Positions 33,163 to 44,329 of a stretch of 64,000 nt of DNA are shown here, in pieces. How positions within the stretch are numbered: the first letter of the stretch is position 1; each line of letters opens with the position of its first letter. Under the pieces are notes generated by a model, which had not been told where the DNA came from, did not search any database, and saw only the letters and a list, made by a program, of their open reading frames with translations. The position numbers and the translations under genes are program-made. The DNA is from Epiperipatus broadwayi (lineage: Eukaryota > Onychophora > Udeonychophora > Euonychophora > Peripatidae). The stretch lies in contig JAQFVV010000043.1 of assembly GCA_028023455.1 (NCBI GenBank), forward strand, positions 3,535,483-3,599,482, in the 5' to 3' direction.

Positions 33163-35290
33163 TGTAACGATATATAAATATGTCGTTACATTAATTTAAA
33201 ATAAAAACTTAAAAGTTCGCAAATAAAAGTAAAAAACTAAACGCTAAAATTAAAAATGTTTGTTATACGTATATACATTCGCACAGATGCTAAACTTTAA
33301 AAATATTTTTTTCATAAACAAAAAAAAAAAAGTATCTGAACGTATTTTTTTTAATAAAAAAATACCAGATTGAAATATAAAAATATTTTAATAAAAAAAT
33401 AACGTAAGTTAAAGTAAAAACAGGTATTAATTAATTCCTGTAATCTGTAAATGGAAATGATTGTTTATTAATTATCTAAAAGCTGTGTAATTAAAAAGTC
33501 AGATGAAAAGTTAGATAAGAGAAGAAAGAAATTTTAGCTTGACCAATGGAAGCACTAAGCCTTGGCTCGGACCCTAACGAAAGTGATAGACTAGTGACGT
33601 TTTGTTCATTGAATCCTTGTGGATAATATAAAAAGGGAAATACAGTTTTTTTCGGACAGTTCCAGCGTTGTGTGTTTGAGAGGTGGTAGGACGCACATAC
33701 CACACTCTCTATTTAAAAAGGAAAAATGAAAAGACTGTGATACCAGAACAGAACCAGCTAATGCTACCTCCAAAATATCAGACCGGTCTTCCAGGAAAGT
33801 CTCCGTGGGAATTGCCAACGGGAACAGGGACTATTCTACCATAAGCTATATGAAATGAACAATTGTTAAAATCAATTAAGAACTTTCGTCAAGTTTTACA
33901 AATTGATAAACAAGCCAACTGAAATGTTAAAACGGACTTTTATCTGACTTTTGTAAGTTTTTAAATCAAATTAATAATGTTTAATTTTATATGTTTTCCG
34001 ATTGATAAACATCATTTCCATTTTTTTTTTCTTATTGTAAAGATTATTTAAATGTATGAAATTTAAGTTGTTTATAGACGCTTGCATGGATTCGTTTGCG
34101 GTTAATTATATTTTGGTTTTCATATTTGATCAAAATATATAGACATTCGATAAATAATGATACCTTACGGTGAGTATCTAAAATGTATTTATTCGGATGT
34201 CTTTTAAGTTATTGGTGACAACGCAAGTATCTTATGGTGAATACTATTGGGTTACTTATAAGTTTCCCTCTGCGATTGTCGGTATCAATAATTTTGTATT
34301 TTGATCGTTTATGTTTATTTTGAAATGTTTTTGACCGTGGAATCTATGTAATCGATCTATACCCAACATTTTTAAACAAATCTGTGCGAACGTATTTAAA
34401 TGTTAAAATTAAGTCGGGCGTGAATGGCTATATAGTTTTGTAAAGTTGTATTAAGGGAGGGTAATCTTAGGTTATTCATTTCGTAGTTGAATTGGTTCAA
34501 TGGATTGGATATATTTGTGTAATTAGTAGATGTAGTATGAGGTCCGCTACGGGCAGGATTATAGATATACGCCACACACCCTCTGTTTGCCTATGGATGG
34601 GTTTGTAAGTCGGCAGAAGACCGCAGTCCATTCCTATGGAGTTTTTTTGTTTATTGTTCTACTTGCCAACAGATGTCACATTCCTGTTGGTGGAGAGTCA
34701 ATGTCTTCTCTATTTCTACTTATTGTTCAGATGTACATTCCTGACAATATAGTATTTTGTGTTGTCGTATCATGCTACATTGAATACATGAATGTATCAG
34801 ATGGATTGGCGCCAATTTGGTTGCGAAATTTGTTGCCTAAGGTTAAATCAGGGAAGAATATTTTCTTTTCAAATGCAGATCTATGTAGTCTATTCATACT
34901 TGACTATCTAAATAATAATTAAACTCATTGAAATTAGTTAAATGTAAAATTAAAAGTTAATATAAAAATCTAAAATGTTAAACTTATTCCTCAAAATTTA
35001 AATATTATTTTATATGTGCGTAAATAAATATTTTTATATGTTAATTTCTGGCAGTGGCTTTTACTCTTTGATATTTAAGATATAAAATTTATAGATTTTT
35101 ATCTCTGCGTCTCCGCTGAGCTAGTGACTTGGGCTAACGATCGGAATATTTAAATAAAGTGGAATCTTAACAGCGCGTATCTGCCTACTCTATAAATTTT
35201 TCTAGGCTCAAATGCCTAGATGGCGCCCTTGTAGTGCAGATATTGTTTTTGCGGTTAGATTCGATCTTCACTTTCATTCCGATTGGTACA
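33163..35290 (+). repeat. 3' LTR
   Basis: Begins TGTAACGATATATAAATATG, with TGTAACGA and TCGTTACA forming a small inverted pair at the edge, and ends CCGATTGGTACA. It is followed at once by the ATTG target duplicate at 35,291. Confidence 0.8.
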
Positions 35291-35365
35291 ATTGGTTGTA
35301 TGGAATCTTACAAAGTCAAAACATTGTTCTACATTCGGTATTAGGTTTTTTATTGTTCATTATCC

Positions 35366-35592
35366 GATGTTTATTAATCCTAATATTCTCATTCAAGCCT
35401 TACTTGGATGATATAATTACAACTATTAATATACCATGCACAAGTATATGTTTATTACACATTATTGAACTATTTTATCTGATGTTTATTAATCCTAATA
35501 TTCTCATTCAAGCCTTACTTCGGATAATATAATTACAACTATTAATATACCATGCACAAGTATATGTTTATTACACATTATTGAACTATTTT
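35366..35592 (+). repeat. 115-bp tandem duplication in repeat B
   Basis: GATGTTTATTAATCCTAATA... starts at 35,366 and again at 35,481. The units are nearly identical, so the duplication is recent. It lies 75 bp from the 3' LTR. Copy A has one unit only. Confidence 0.8.
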
Positions 35593-37523
35593 CTTAATAA
35601 ATATGCAACACTTATTTTCTAAATATTATTTAAAAAAAAAATTCATTCAAATTTTATTATCACTTTTAAATACTTGGTTTAGATTTCTTTTCAAAAAATC
35701 TTATATTCATTTCGAATTAATTTTACAATGTATTATATGATTCTTTCTCTCTTTATGATATTTTGGACTTTCAATTTTAAAGTTACACAATTTTATACAT
35801 TCCAGCAAATAAACTATTCTTACATAAATGATAACATATCTTCAGTTCTATTTTATTCATTATTTCTTTGAAAATATCTTTCTGACCGATGCAGATTCAC
35901 AAAATAAGGATAGCGAAGATAGATGCATAGGATCAAAATATAACTAGAATATTACTTGTCATAAACCTTGACAATCATGGCACAGTGAATTAAAAGACAC
36001 TATAGAGGAGTGACCTTTACCTGTCTACCAACCTCTATTATAGGAACGATGCTAAAGCTATTTCTTCAGCTTTATTATAACATCAAAAAGTTTAAAAATA
36101 TGCAAAAACACTGTCCAAACTATATGTGTTCAGTCATAGGGCTTAGTTAACTATACTGAAATCACACAAAACTAAATATGATCCAAATCCTTTATTTTCC
36201 TATTTCTTAAAAAAAAACATCATCTTGGTTTCCTCTCCACTAGTACTTCCAAGTCACTATCCGATCTTATTTCTCAAGATTTTTCTATACTGTACATCGA
36301 CAAATACATATCTGCATTACTAACAATAATAAAATTCATTTATTTTAAAACTATTCCACTGTTCTATAAGAAAATCTTTTTACTACTTTCCTCGTATATT
36401 TAATCATATACAAACTATTTTAAAATATCTGAATACTTTATCACATGAAAGTTCAAAAGAATCACACAATTGTTCTGTTAAATTATATTATTAATATACT
36501 TTAAATAAATTATTGCATGCATATTCCGAATTACTCCTATCTCATTATATGTTAAAATGTTGTATAAAATGTGTACATATAATTTAAACTTTCACACTTC
36601 ATTCTTAATCAATAGATGATCTAAAAAAAATACATTATGCATTATAAATAACTATCAAAATTACCAAACGATCTTTATCTTCTCGATCGCGTTCCGTAGG
36701 CTTCACCATTCCATTGATTCTTGTAGATATAAGACTCACATACATACACTTTATTTTTAAACAATATTTCTATAATTTTATCAAGCTATTATATTTAAAT
36801 CTCAATATTACTAAATTTATGTTTATATGTTTTCCCTAATCTCACATAGCATTTTATATTTTTAAAATAACTTAGTAAAATATTTAAACTATATTTACTG
36901 TACTTCTTTATCAAACTTTCTTGAAAACCGTTCATATTAAAGCTAAAAAAAAAATGTTTATTATTTCTTCTTCAGTCACTTAATGTTCAATTTTAAGGTA
37001 AAACAATTATTGCTCTGTTTAATAAATATTCATAGATGACAATCCTTGGTTTTTTATCACATTTAATACAATTATTAACTATGATATCAATTAATCCCGT
37101 AAAGAAAACCTCTAAATATTTTCTTCTAATATTTTCTGCTAATATTTTCCCGCGCGACTTTTATGATGCATCTTCTAGGTACTTTTATTTAAATATTCAG
37201 TAAAATTTTTCTGTTTCCATGGATCCATTTTATTAAGTATATTAGATTTATATTTTCCAATTTCTCTTAGAGAAAGTTTTTCTGTTCTTTTTTTTTTTTT
37301 TCATAAAAACACAATAGCACTTTCATATCATTATTCTATAACTTTTTTCCTTCTTTTTTAAAGTTCTGGTAACTATATACTTTGTAATGTTTCCTTTAAA
37401 AAGACAAACATTCTTTCTTCATTATAACTTTTACATAATTTTTTCTTTATAATATACGCATCTTAATTTTTCCATAGAGAAGAATAAAAAAAAAACTTCA
37501 GAGTAGCCTTATAAATTTGTGCG

Positions 37524-37706
37524 TCATAATTTTTCCTGACGGCAAATAACTTCTCTTTTAAGTTTTCCGTATAGCGTCCAAATTATATTTCTCTGAGTTA
37601 CAATAATAAGTTTCTGGTTGAGCATAAATAAAGCTGTATCGAGGCACTTTACAAATATTTTTCCTTTAGCAATATTTTTAGGTATTTTTTCCTTTAGTAC
37701 TTCCAT
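37524..37706 (-). CDS. copy B counterpart of the conserved short frame
   Basis: The frame is taken from the ATG at 37,706 (MEVLKEKIPKNIAKGKIFVK...), because copy A starts at the equivalent Met; upstream in-frame codons have no counterpart. 60 codons, sharing KIF..xxDTALxxxNxxxxxV and a basic K-R-x(5) end with copy A. No known domain recognised. Being in frame in both copies argues for past coding use; no continuation was found downstream. Confidence 0.35.
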   Translation of the reverse strand: MEVLKEKIPKNIAKGKIFVKCLDTALFMLNQKLIIVTQRNIIWTLYGKLKREVICRQEKL

Positions 37707-38786
37707 TTTTACTGCAAGGTTTTGGCTAAACTTGAATAAAATCACTGGCAAGAAAACTTTTAAAAATTAGCCCTTCATGTAAAGGCAGTCAAAATATTAT
37801 ATGTTAAAAAAAACTTTTAAAATAAATACAAAATTTTAAAATTATATCACTTTTCTAGCTTACGGTCTTATCCAGCTAAAAAATATGTTACTCCCTCCTT
37901 CACTTACACATTACTTTCTCCCGCTTCGTCTAATTCTTATATTTTGTCTGCTAAAATACCTCCGTTGATTGGTTAATGACTTTTTTAGCGCGAACAAATT
38001 TACACATTTTAGTTTTATAATAGATTAAACCCTTTAAAATAAAGAATTTATGACATCATGTCTTAAATATTACTTAGAATAATATTTTTAAATTCAATTA
38101 TAGTTTTATCAAAATCATTTAAACTTTAAAATAATTATTAAAACAATATTTAATATTTCAACTTTTACTTTAACGATCGATAGCAATTATATTTAGTTTC
38201 ATAATTCACAAACTTTATTATTATTCTAACAAGCGTGTGTGTGAAGGTATATAATATACAGTCACATGATTACTAACTTTAACAGATGATTTTTTAATTT
38301 ACGTCTCGGTCTAAATTACCAAAACTGATATATTTTATAAAAAATTTGGAAAATAATTTAAAAATGTAGAACTAAATATAATTCTCACCATCCTAAAGTT
38401 TATTTTAAAATATATTAGATTAAATTTGAATATTAATTATAATTATAATATTACATATAGCATTTATTTAATTTATTAGTTTTAAAATATTATACTCGAA
38501 TTATTAATATACTTTTAACTATTTATAGCTGTGTTATTTTATATGGCCAGCTTTTACAACCATAAGCAAGGATATAATTAAGCTTTATTTAACTGTTCCT
38601 TTTAAAATAATCCATTACACTTTTATATACCAGGTATTTTCAGCCTTAAATTGTACTATAAAATCTAATTATCCTACTATTATTTATATGTCATACAAAT
38701 ATATCTTAAAATTTAAAATTTTTTAGTAATTGACCATTCTACCTTATTATGACCTATAGATAAGGGCACAATATATATATATAATT

Positions 38787-38990
38787 CTTGGCCTGGGGCA
38801 GTTAACTTTTATTAGCTACTGTTCTAGGTGATGTGTTTTCTAATTAAGTAATTATAAAATGAATAACTCCACATGTAATACAATATCTTTAATGAATGTT
38901 TAGGTGGAAATCTTGAATGAGTGAGGTAATCCATTTAAATCAACTTAATTAGAAAACACTTAACTGAGAACAATTACCCCAGGCCAAGAG
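38787..38990. mobile_element. foldback MITE (family F2)
   Basis: The left end CTTGGCCTGGGGCAG...CTGTTCTAG...GTTTTCTAATTAAGT is complementary to ACTTAATTAGAAAACACTTA...CCCCAGGCCAAG at the right. A third partial unit follows at 39,001-39,070 (GCCTGTGGCAGTTG...ATTACTCCACACA), and a half copy is at 21,636-21,720. It abuts the right end of repeat B. Confidence 0.65.
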
Positions 38991-39309
38991 TCAAAATAAA
39001 CAGCCTGTGGCAGTTGCTCTAAGTTAAATGCTTTCTAGTTAAGTTGATTTATATGGATTACTCCACACATTTAAGATTTCCATATATATAAATACTTTAA
39101 ATGATCAAATTTCAATGTTAAAATTTGTCTATACTGTTGCCTTCTATGTATAAAATTAAAAATAATCAATTTAAAACAAAATTGAAATAGACAATTTACT
39201 ATAAATAAAGAAAATATTTACTACATCAATCTGGCTTTCATTTCTAAATGGAACTTTTTAAGATGTTTCTTTTTACACAATCACATAATGTGATGTGATG
39301 ACCAGCACC

Positions 39310-40030
39310 GTAACTTCTCCTTATTGCTCAGAAACTATCTCCAGAGAAACCTGTTAGTCACTTTAACTTCCCTTTCCATTCACAACCCTACATTTTTCCA
39401 TATCCAGCTCAATCCCATTTCCACAGCATAATCTTTGTCAACTCATTGGCCTTCATATCTAAACCCCCCTTATCTTTTCCCAAATCCACCATAAAAATCA
39501 ATAACCCATTTTCTGTATAGTCACTTTGTTTATATTTATTCTTCCACAACTTTATTATTTGTACCTTTCTGCTTTCAGACATTTATATTCAATTAACAGA
39601 TGCCTAATATTTTCTATGTCTTTCTTATACTTCTTGTAGATTAAATCACCCACATTTTTTTTCCATTTCTGTGTATATTCCCTTGTTGCTAAAGATCCCA
39701 TTTGAGTCTTAAACAGTAAACTACTTTCCTTCCTATTATTATAAATTAACAAGTACCCAATATTACATTTATTTCTTTATATATTTAAACTCTTTTTACT
39801 CTCCATACTAGTTCTCCATCTCCCTATTCTTTATTAATGCATCTATTCTTCTATCCCATTCCTTACTACTATAACACTCAACAATTTGCCTAACACAACC
39901 ACTCCACCTTTTGTATATACACTAATATAAATTCTTTATCCAAATCTTCTGCATATGGCATTACCTTTCTCACCCATCTTGTTGCTTGCCCTTTATTCAT
40001 AACCCAATTAAATACTATTTTGGCTATTAT
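39310..40030 (-). pseudogene. second, degenerate copy of the 5.2-kb LINE fragment
   Basis: The same minus-strand sequence as 5100-5867, with frameshifts. A surviving stretch (39,555-39,752) reads NRKESSLLFKTQMGSLATRE, then KKYKKDIENIRHLLIEYKCLKAE. The first zinc-ligand cysteines are replaced (IYKKYKKD for VCKLCKES), so the metal site is lost. Both copies share the same 3' UTR motif. It is an older insertion than the 5-kb copy. Confidence 0.7.
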
Positions 40031-40064
40031 TTTATTATCTTAAACTTTTATTATCCATAAACAT

Positions 40065-40430
40065 ACCCATATACACTACAGCAACTCCCCCAATGGACAT
40101 TATTTACATTACAATAAATATAATTATTAAAATATATACATTAAATATAATTAATAAATTACATATATGCATATAAAAATGATTAAATTTATTATTACAT
40201 ATATATTTTTTCTCCCATAATATATATATATTTACAAATAATCTTAAAAAAAAAAAAAACTAATAATAATCCTTTTTATTTTTAAAATTATAAGACTAAA
40301 GTTTCCAATAATGTAACAATGCTTTTGGTAATAAAAATATAATAACTAAATAGCTAATGTTTTAATATAGTTTTAATATAGTAACATGTACTTTTGTCAG
40401 AGCTTTCTCAAATCATAAGAACGCGTGTGG
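40065..40430. other. AT-rich DNA without recognised features
   Basis: Mostly A/T runs with short (TA)n. Nothing recognised. Confidence 0.35.
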
Positions 40431-40880
40431 TGAGATTTAAAATTGTTTTTTTCTCCTCACTCTTAAATTCTATCGGTTGAAAAGTTTTAAAAAATATTTT
40501 ATCCACCAATAGTTTTTTCCAAATATTGATAATTTTCTTTAATTCACACTTTTCATTTACCCTCGTAGGTCTTTTAGAAACCTCTCCAGCTTCCCTTAGC
40601 AGTCTCTGGCCATAATGTTCAATTTTTGCCAGAATGTGTTCTATTAAATTGTTAATTTAATGAGTGAATAAATGGCTGATGAGTCAGATTTATCTCTAAC
40701 TGCCAAAATATGTTCTTCCTTTCTTATGTTTATTCTACAATTGGTCTGTCCAATGTATGAATGTAAATAAACTCCATATTGAATTTCATATACTCCATGA
40801 GACTCTAAAGAAATTTTATCTTTAGGATCTGGACATACTTCTATAAATATATGTATATTGTCTATACTAGACTTAATGTA
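40430..40880 (-). pseudogene. PLE GIY-YIG endonuclease fragment (family P3)
   Basis: The minus-strand translation gives HGVYEIQYGVYLHSYIGQTN, then RINIRKEEHILAVRDKSDSS. This shows the GVY...YIGQT pair, the conserved Arg and the E-H of GIY-YIG domains in Penelope-like elements. After a frameshift, ILAKIEHYGQRLLREAGEVS continues, with the domain's late Glu in LLREA. The RT part is missing. It is distinct in sequence from the two other PLE families in the window. Confidence 0.65.
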
Positions 40881-40884
40881 ATTA

Positions 40885-41435
40885 TAAGAGACTTGAACTC
40901 AGACTTTCAAGTTCCCTACATCTATTTAATCCATCTTATATAACCAATAAACATTAACCACACACATGTGAAAAGATTAATAATCTCCAATATACATATA
41001 TCATGCTGAACCAGTTTCATCAGTTGGTCCAGATCACCAACTCTCATACATAAATACAATCAGGGCTTAGTTTATATTAAGATAGAAAATCTTCAAACTT
41101 TAATGGACAAGATTCAATCTTCTCCACTCTCCAAATCTTCAACCATCCATTTCATTGAAAAATCTGAGAATGGAATGCTCAAAGCCCTTGTTGATACCAA
41201 TATTTTCAATGAAAAGAATACCTAAAGATTTGGAAAGTGGAGAAGATTGAAACTTTGAAGATTTGCTATGTTAATATAAACTGAGTTCTGACTGTATATA
41301 TGTGGGAGATGGTGATCTGGACTAACTGGTGAGGGGTGGTTATGCATGAAATACATATATTGGAGATTATTTATCTTTTTCACATATATGTGATCATGTG
41401 TATCAATTGTTTAAAATGGATTGGATAGATATAGG
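40885..41435. mobile_element. HHR-B head-to-head palindrome (41 kb)
   Basis: Arms 40,888-41,083 (minus) and 41,270-41,435 (plus) mirror each other around a centre derived from the CTTCAACCATCCATTTCATT body. The left arm has the B-box-like end (AGTCTGAGTTCAAGTCTC on the minus strand). The cores are altered: CTGATGA is followed by AACTGGTTCAGCATGATA in the left arm (GAAA lost), and CTGGTGA with GAAA occurs in the right arm (41,326-41,353). Both are inactive in appearance. Confidence 0.6.
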
Positions 41436-42920
41436 GAGATTGAATAAATATATATGTTCAGTGGTCTCTTAATATTATGGTAATATATTCTCCAGCCATA
41501 CACACAATCTGATTTTTTTTCACTTATCTTTCTTCCATTTAAGAGTATTGCTTTCATTTTTATTCATCTATTATTTCTTTGTCGAACTAGAAAAAATAAT
41601 TCATTAAAATTTAAATTCAATATCGTTTTATTTTTATTCTATAATTAAAAAAAACAAAACTTTTATTTTCAAACCCTTTTAGGAGATGCAAAAACATTTT
41701 CCAACAAATCTTTTATTTTTTTTGCATGCAAGTCATCCAATCCACACAGGTTTAAAAAGTTTAATTATTTAATATTTATGTGAAGAAAATTGTTTTAAAT
41801 TTAATTCAAAATTATAAAAAATTAACGATGTGAAATAGATAAAATACTGTAATTTCCAATAAATAAAATTAACATCACACTATAATTAAATAAAATCTGG
41901 AATTAATGAGCAATACAATCCACTTTATGGTCTATATCTTGCATAATTCACACTCTTATCTTAAAAATTACAATGCAGTAACAACCATAAAAATAAGCAT
42001 GCTTTATTGTGAATTTCTTTGGTTTTAATTAAATATATTCATATTTATTTTACTTCACATGCATAGAATTGATACTTTAAAATGCTTGGCTAGACCTAAG
42101 TAGAATTTCCTGCATTAAAACATAAGGAATCAGGCACTCCGCATGCATAGCGATAGAAATGCAACTATAGAAATTAAAATATATTTTTAAATGAACTTTT
42201 GTTATGTCCTTGGACATTAAAGACTGTCTTCACACTCATATACACACATTTTCATGTATATATACTGTATTGATGCAGTCTTGGCCAAGTGTATCTTTAT
42301 TCGATCTTACACGCCACCGTAATCCGAAATAGAGAGATAGATCAAGCGATTTTAAAATAACATAAAAAATAAGGAAAATATGAAATCTTCCAATCTCCCA
42401 ATATATGATTTATACTGAGTTAAAACCAGCATAAAATTTAACCTAAACATAATTTAGAAATAGCAATATTATTTTTGTTCATAAAAATGTTTTACTGCAA
42501 TAAAAACATTTATAAAGTTATATGTGAAGTTATATAAAAAAAAAAATCACTCGTATTCTTTAGTCAGTGAACATTAATGTAATGGGAAAAGCGAGATGAA
42601 AATAAACCATTTATATCTTATATAACAGATGAAGAAAAATATGGATATATATGAGTATAGATTTTACAATGTTTAAATTATATAATTTAAACATGAAAGT
42701 CGAAAACAAATTTTTGTAAATCTGTTTAATAGTTTAGACCAATGTTGATGAAAACATCCGATTAATGGTAATTTGTAGATTTAATTTAAAATAGATGTAA
42801 AAAAACCCAGCCAATTAATAATAATTACCAGACTTAATTAAAATTAGAAAAAAACAACAACTAATGATTGTTAATCACCAAAGAAAGCAAAGCAAAAATA
42901 AAAAAAGAAAAACAGAAATC
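41436..42920. other. AT-rich DNA without recognised features
   Basis: No coding or structured repeat recognised. A short GC-richer patch at 42,300-42,345 (TTACACGCCACCGTAATCCG) is unexplained. Confidence 0.35.
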
Positions 42921-42921
42921 G

Positions 42922-43035
42922 AGCGTTGGTGGCCGAGTGGTCAGCACAGCCGCCTTACAAGCAGTTGACCCGGGTTTGCGGGTTCGCTTCCTGGCCGATG
43001 CTTTGACACATGGGGAAAAACAGGAAGAAAAAGTC
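42922..43035 (+). repeat. tRNA-derived SINE, family 1, best copy
   Basis: A box TGGCCGAGTGGTC (42,929-42,941) and B box GGGTTCGCTTCC (42,980-42,991) are nearly canonical. The head resembles a Leu/Ser-type tRNA (GGCCGAGTGGTCAGCACAGC), but without a proper acceptor stem or anticodon arm. A short unique tail ends in ATGGGGAAAAACAGG and A-rich sequence. It looks capable of Pol III transcription. It has no LINE-like 3' tail that I recognise. Confidence 0.75.
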
Positions 43036-43159
43036 AATTGAGGTTGAGTGTGTGTAAAATAAATAAAAAAATCAGATATATTAATCTTTAACTGAGGTTT
43101 AAAGTTTATATCTGTGCTAGAGATAATCTCTAGTTTCGAAAATGATTAGTAATAATCAT

Positions 43160-43235
43160 TATTGTATTTATCTGAAATGGATGGCGTCAAAGTTGTGAGT
43201 GGAGGAAGTTTGACAATGGTAAATGAAAATGTAAC
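43160..43235 (+). repeat. HHR-B-associated body fragment
   Basis: GCGTCAAAGTTGTGAGTGGA...AAGTTTGACAATGGTAAATG also appears upstream of the HHR-B motif at 63,240 and, in reduced form, at 6630. The ribozyme part is missing here. Confidence 0.4.
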
Positions 43236-43950
43236 AATGGAAAAAAAAAATGTTATACTAAGAAAAGACAAAAAAAAAACTTAATGGTTTGAGAAAGTCA
43301 TTAAAAATGAGAAGATTCGGAGTTATTGTAATTATCTTCTGAGCATACTAATTCAAGATCACGGCTGTAAAAGTACTTTTCAATACTAATTTAAAGACAG
43401 CTATAAGGTTAATTTCTATATAATAAAAATAGTGAAATCATGGACTAAATAAATTAAAGTGTGCTAGTGAAGCCTGAATGAGGTAGCTCTTCCAACTATG
43501 CAAAACACTTACAGTGAGTCCACAAACGGGGATAAAGTAAGATATAGCTTTTATTGTCTGCCCTACAATAATTTTCTTTTTGCCCACACTATATAACTCA
43601 TCTATTGAAGAAGAAAATTACCAACCCTAGGAAGAAATTCACCTAAATCAATCAAAAGATATCAACTTATTATTAAGTAATATCGCAGACATGAACAACT
43701 TAAAACCTTTTTCTTTAAGTTACAATGAAAACAGTTATATCTACGATAGTAAATCTATTATATTATTAAAAAAGCAACAGTAAGGTCTTTTTAAAATTTT
43801 ATGTACATGTAAGTACGAGGCCTGAGCAATTTAAAATTTTTGATATTTTGTTATACATACAGGACCACTGCATATGAGTGTACAGGTTGTGTGGAGCATA
43901 AAGGCACTTCATTATGGGTGCACCAAGACACCAAGTAATTAAGAAATTTT

Positions 43951-44265
43951 ATATATAAATAAAAATATTTACATTTTTAAATCACTTTATTGCCAGAAAT
44001 ACATTACGGGTGTAAATATTTTTTATTTAAATATGAGAGGAATACTTCTTTACATAAACTTATTCTTGACAATTACCCAGGCCTCAAGCTCTATTAGATC
44101 ATGATAATTGATAAAACTAACATATAAATGTTTAGATTTCCGAATCACTTTATTCTTAGAAACATTGTAAATATTTATTATTTAAATGTAAGAGGAATAT
44201 TTCTTTACTTAAACTTATTGTGACAACCACTCAAGTTTATATTGTAGCATTTTGCATTGGGTTTA
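43951..44265 (+). repeat. two tandem units, period about 163 bp
   Basis: AATCACTTTATT...GTAAATATTT...ATTTAAAT.TRAGAGGAATA...TAAACTTATT occurs at 43,980 and 44,143. A third fragment is at 45,570-45,625. Confidence 0.6.
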
Positions 44266-44329
44266 GGCCATTAAGCAATATATAAAATAAATATTTCATT
44301 TATATTTTTAAAAACATAGCTATATTTCC

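Larger units (their letters stand above)
30485..35290 (+). mobile_element. non-autonomous LTR retrotransposon, LARD/TRIM-like
   Basis: Two direct repeats of 2132 and 2128 bp with TG...CA ends flank a 546-bp interior and are bounded by a 4-bp ATTG duplication. The interior has no gag or pol frame. The LTRs differ by only about five small changes by eye: a one-base indel at the start, a T-run length, CTTAG/TTAG, a short indel in AAGATATAAA..., and CCACTG/CCGCTG. The insertion is therefore young. It interrupts repeat B at a point where copy A is continuous, which proves insertion and not local duplication. Mobilisation would need enzymes from an autonomous relative not present here. Confidence 0.8.
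29265..38769 (-). mobile_element. unclassified repeat, copy B (split by an LTR element)
   Basis: Left part 29,265-30,484 and right part 35,291-38,769 together make about 4.7 kb, collinear with copy A. The left end TTCTAACCTCCCCCTGCGCG follows (TA)n. The right end ATAGATAAGGGCACAATATA runs into (TA)n, as in copy A. An internal 115-bp tandem duplication is annotated separately. Probable sense is minus. Confidence 0.6.

Noticed and set aside
30485-35290. Assembly duplication as the cause of the 2.13-kb direct repeats
   Set aside because: TG...CA ends, the flanking ATTG duplication and the uninterrupted copy A site support a real LTR insertion.
42922-43035. Functional tRNA gene
   Set aside because: A and B boxes are good, but there is no closing acceptor stem or clear anticodon arm, and the tail is repeated at other loci, so it is a SINE.
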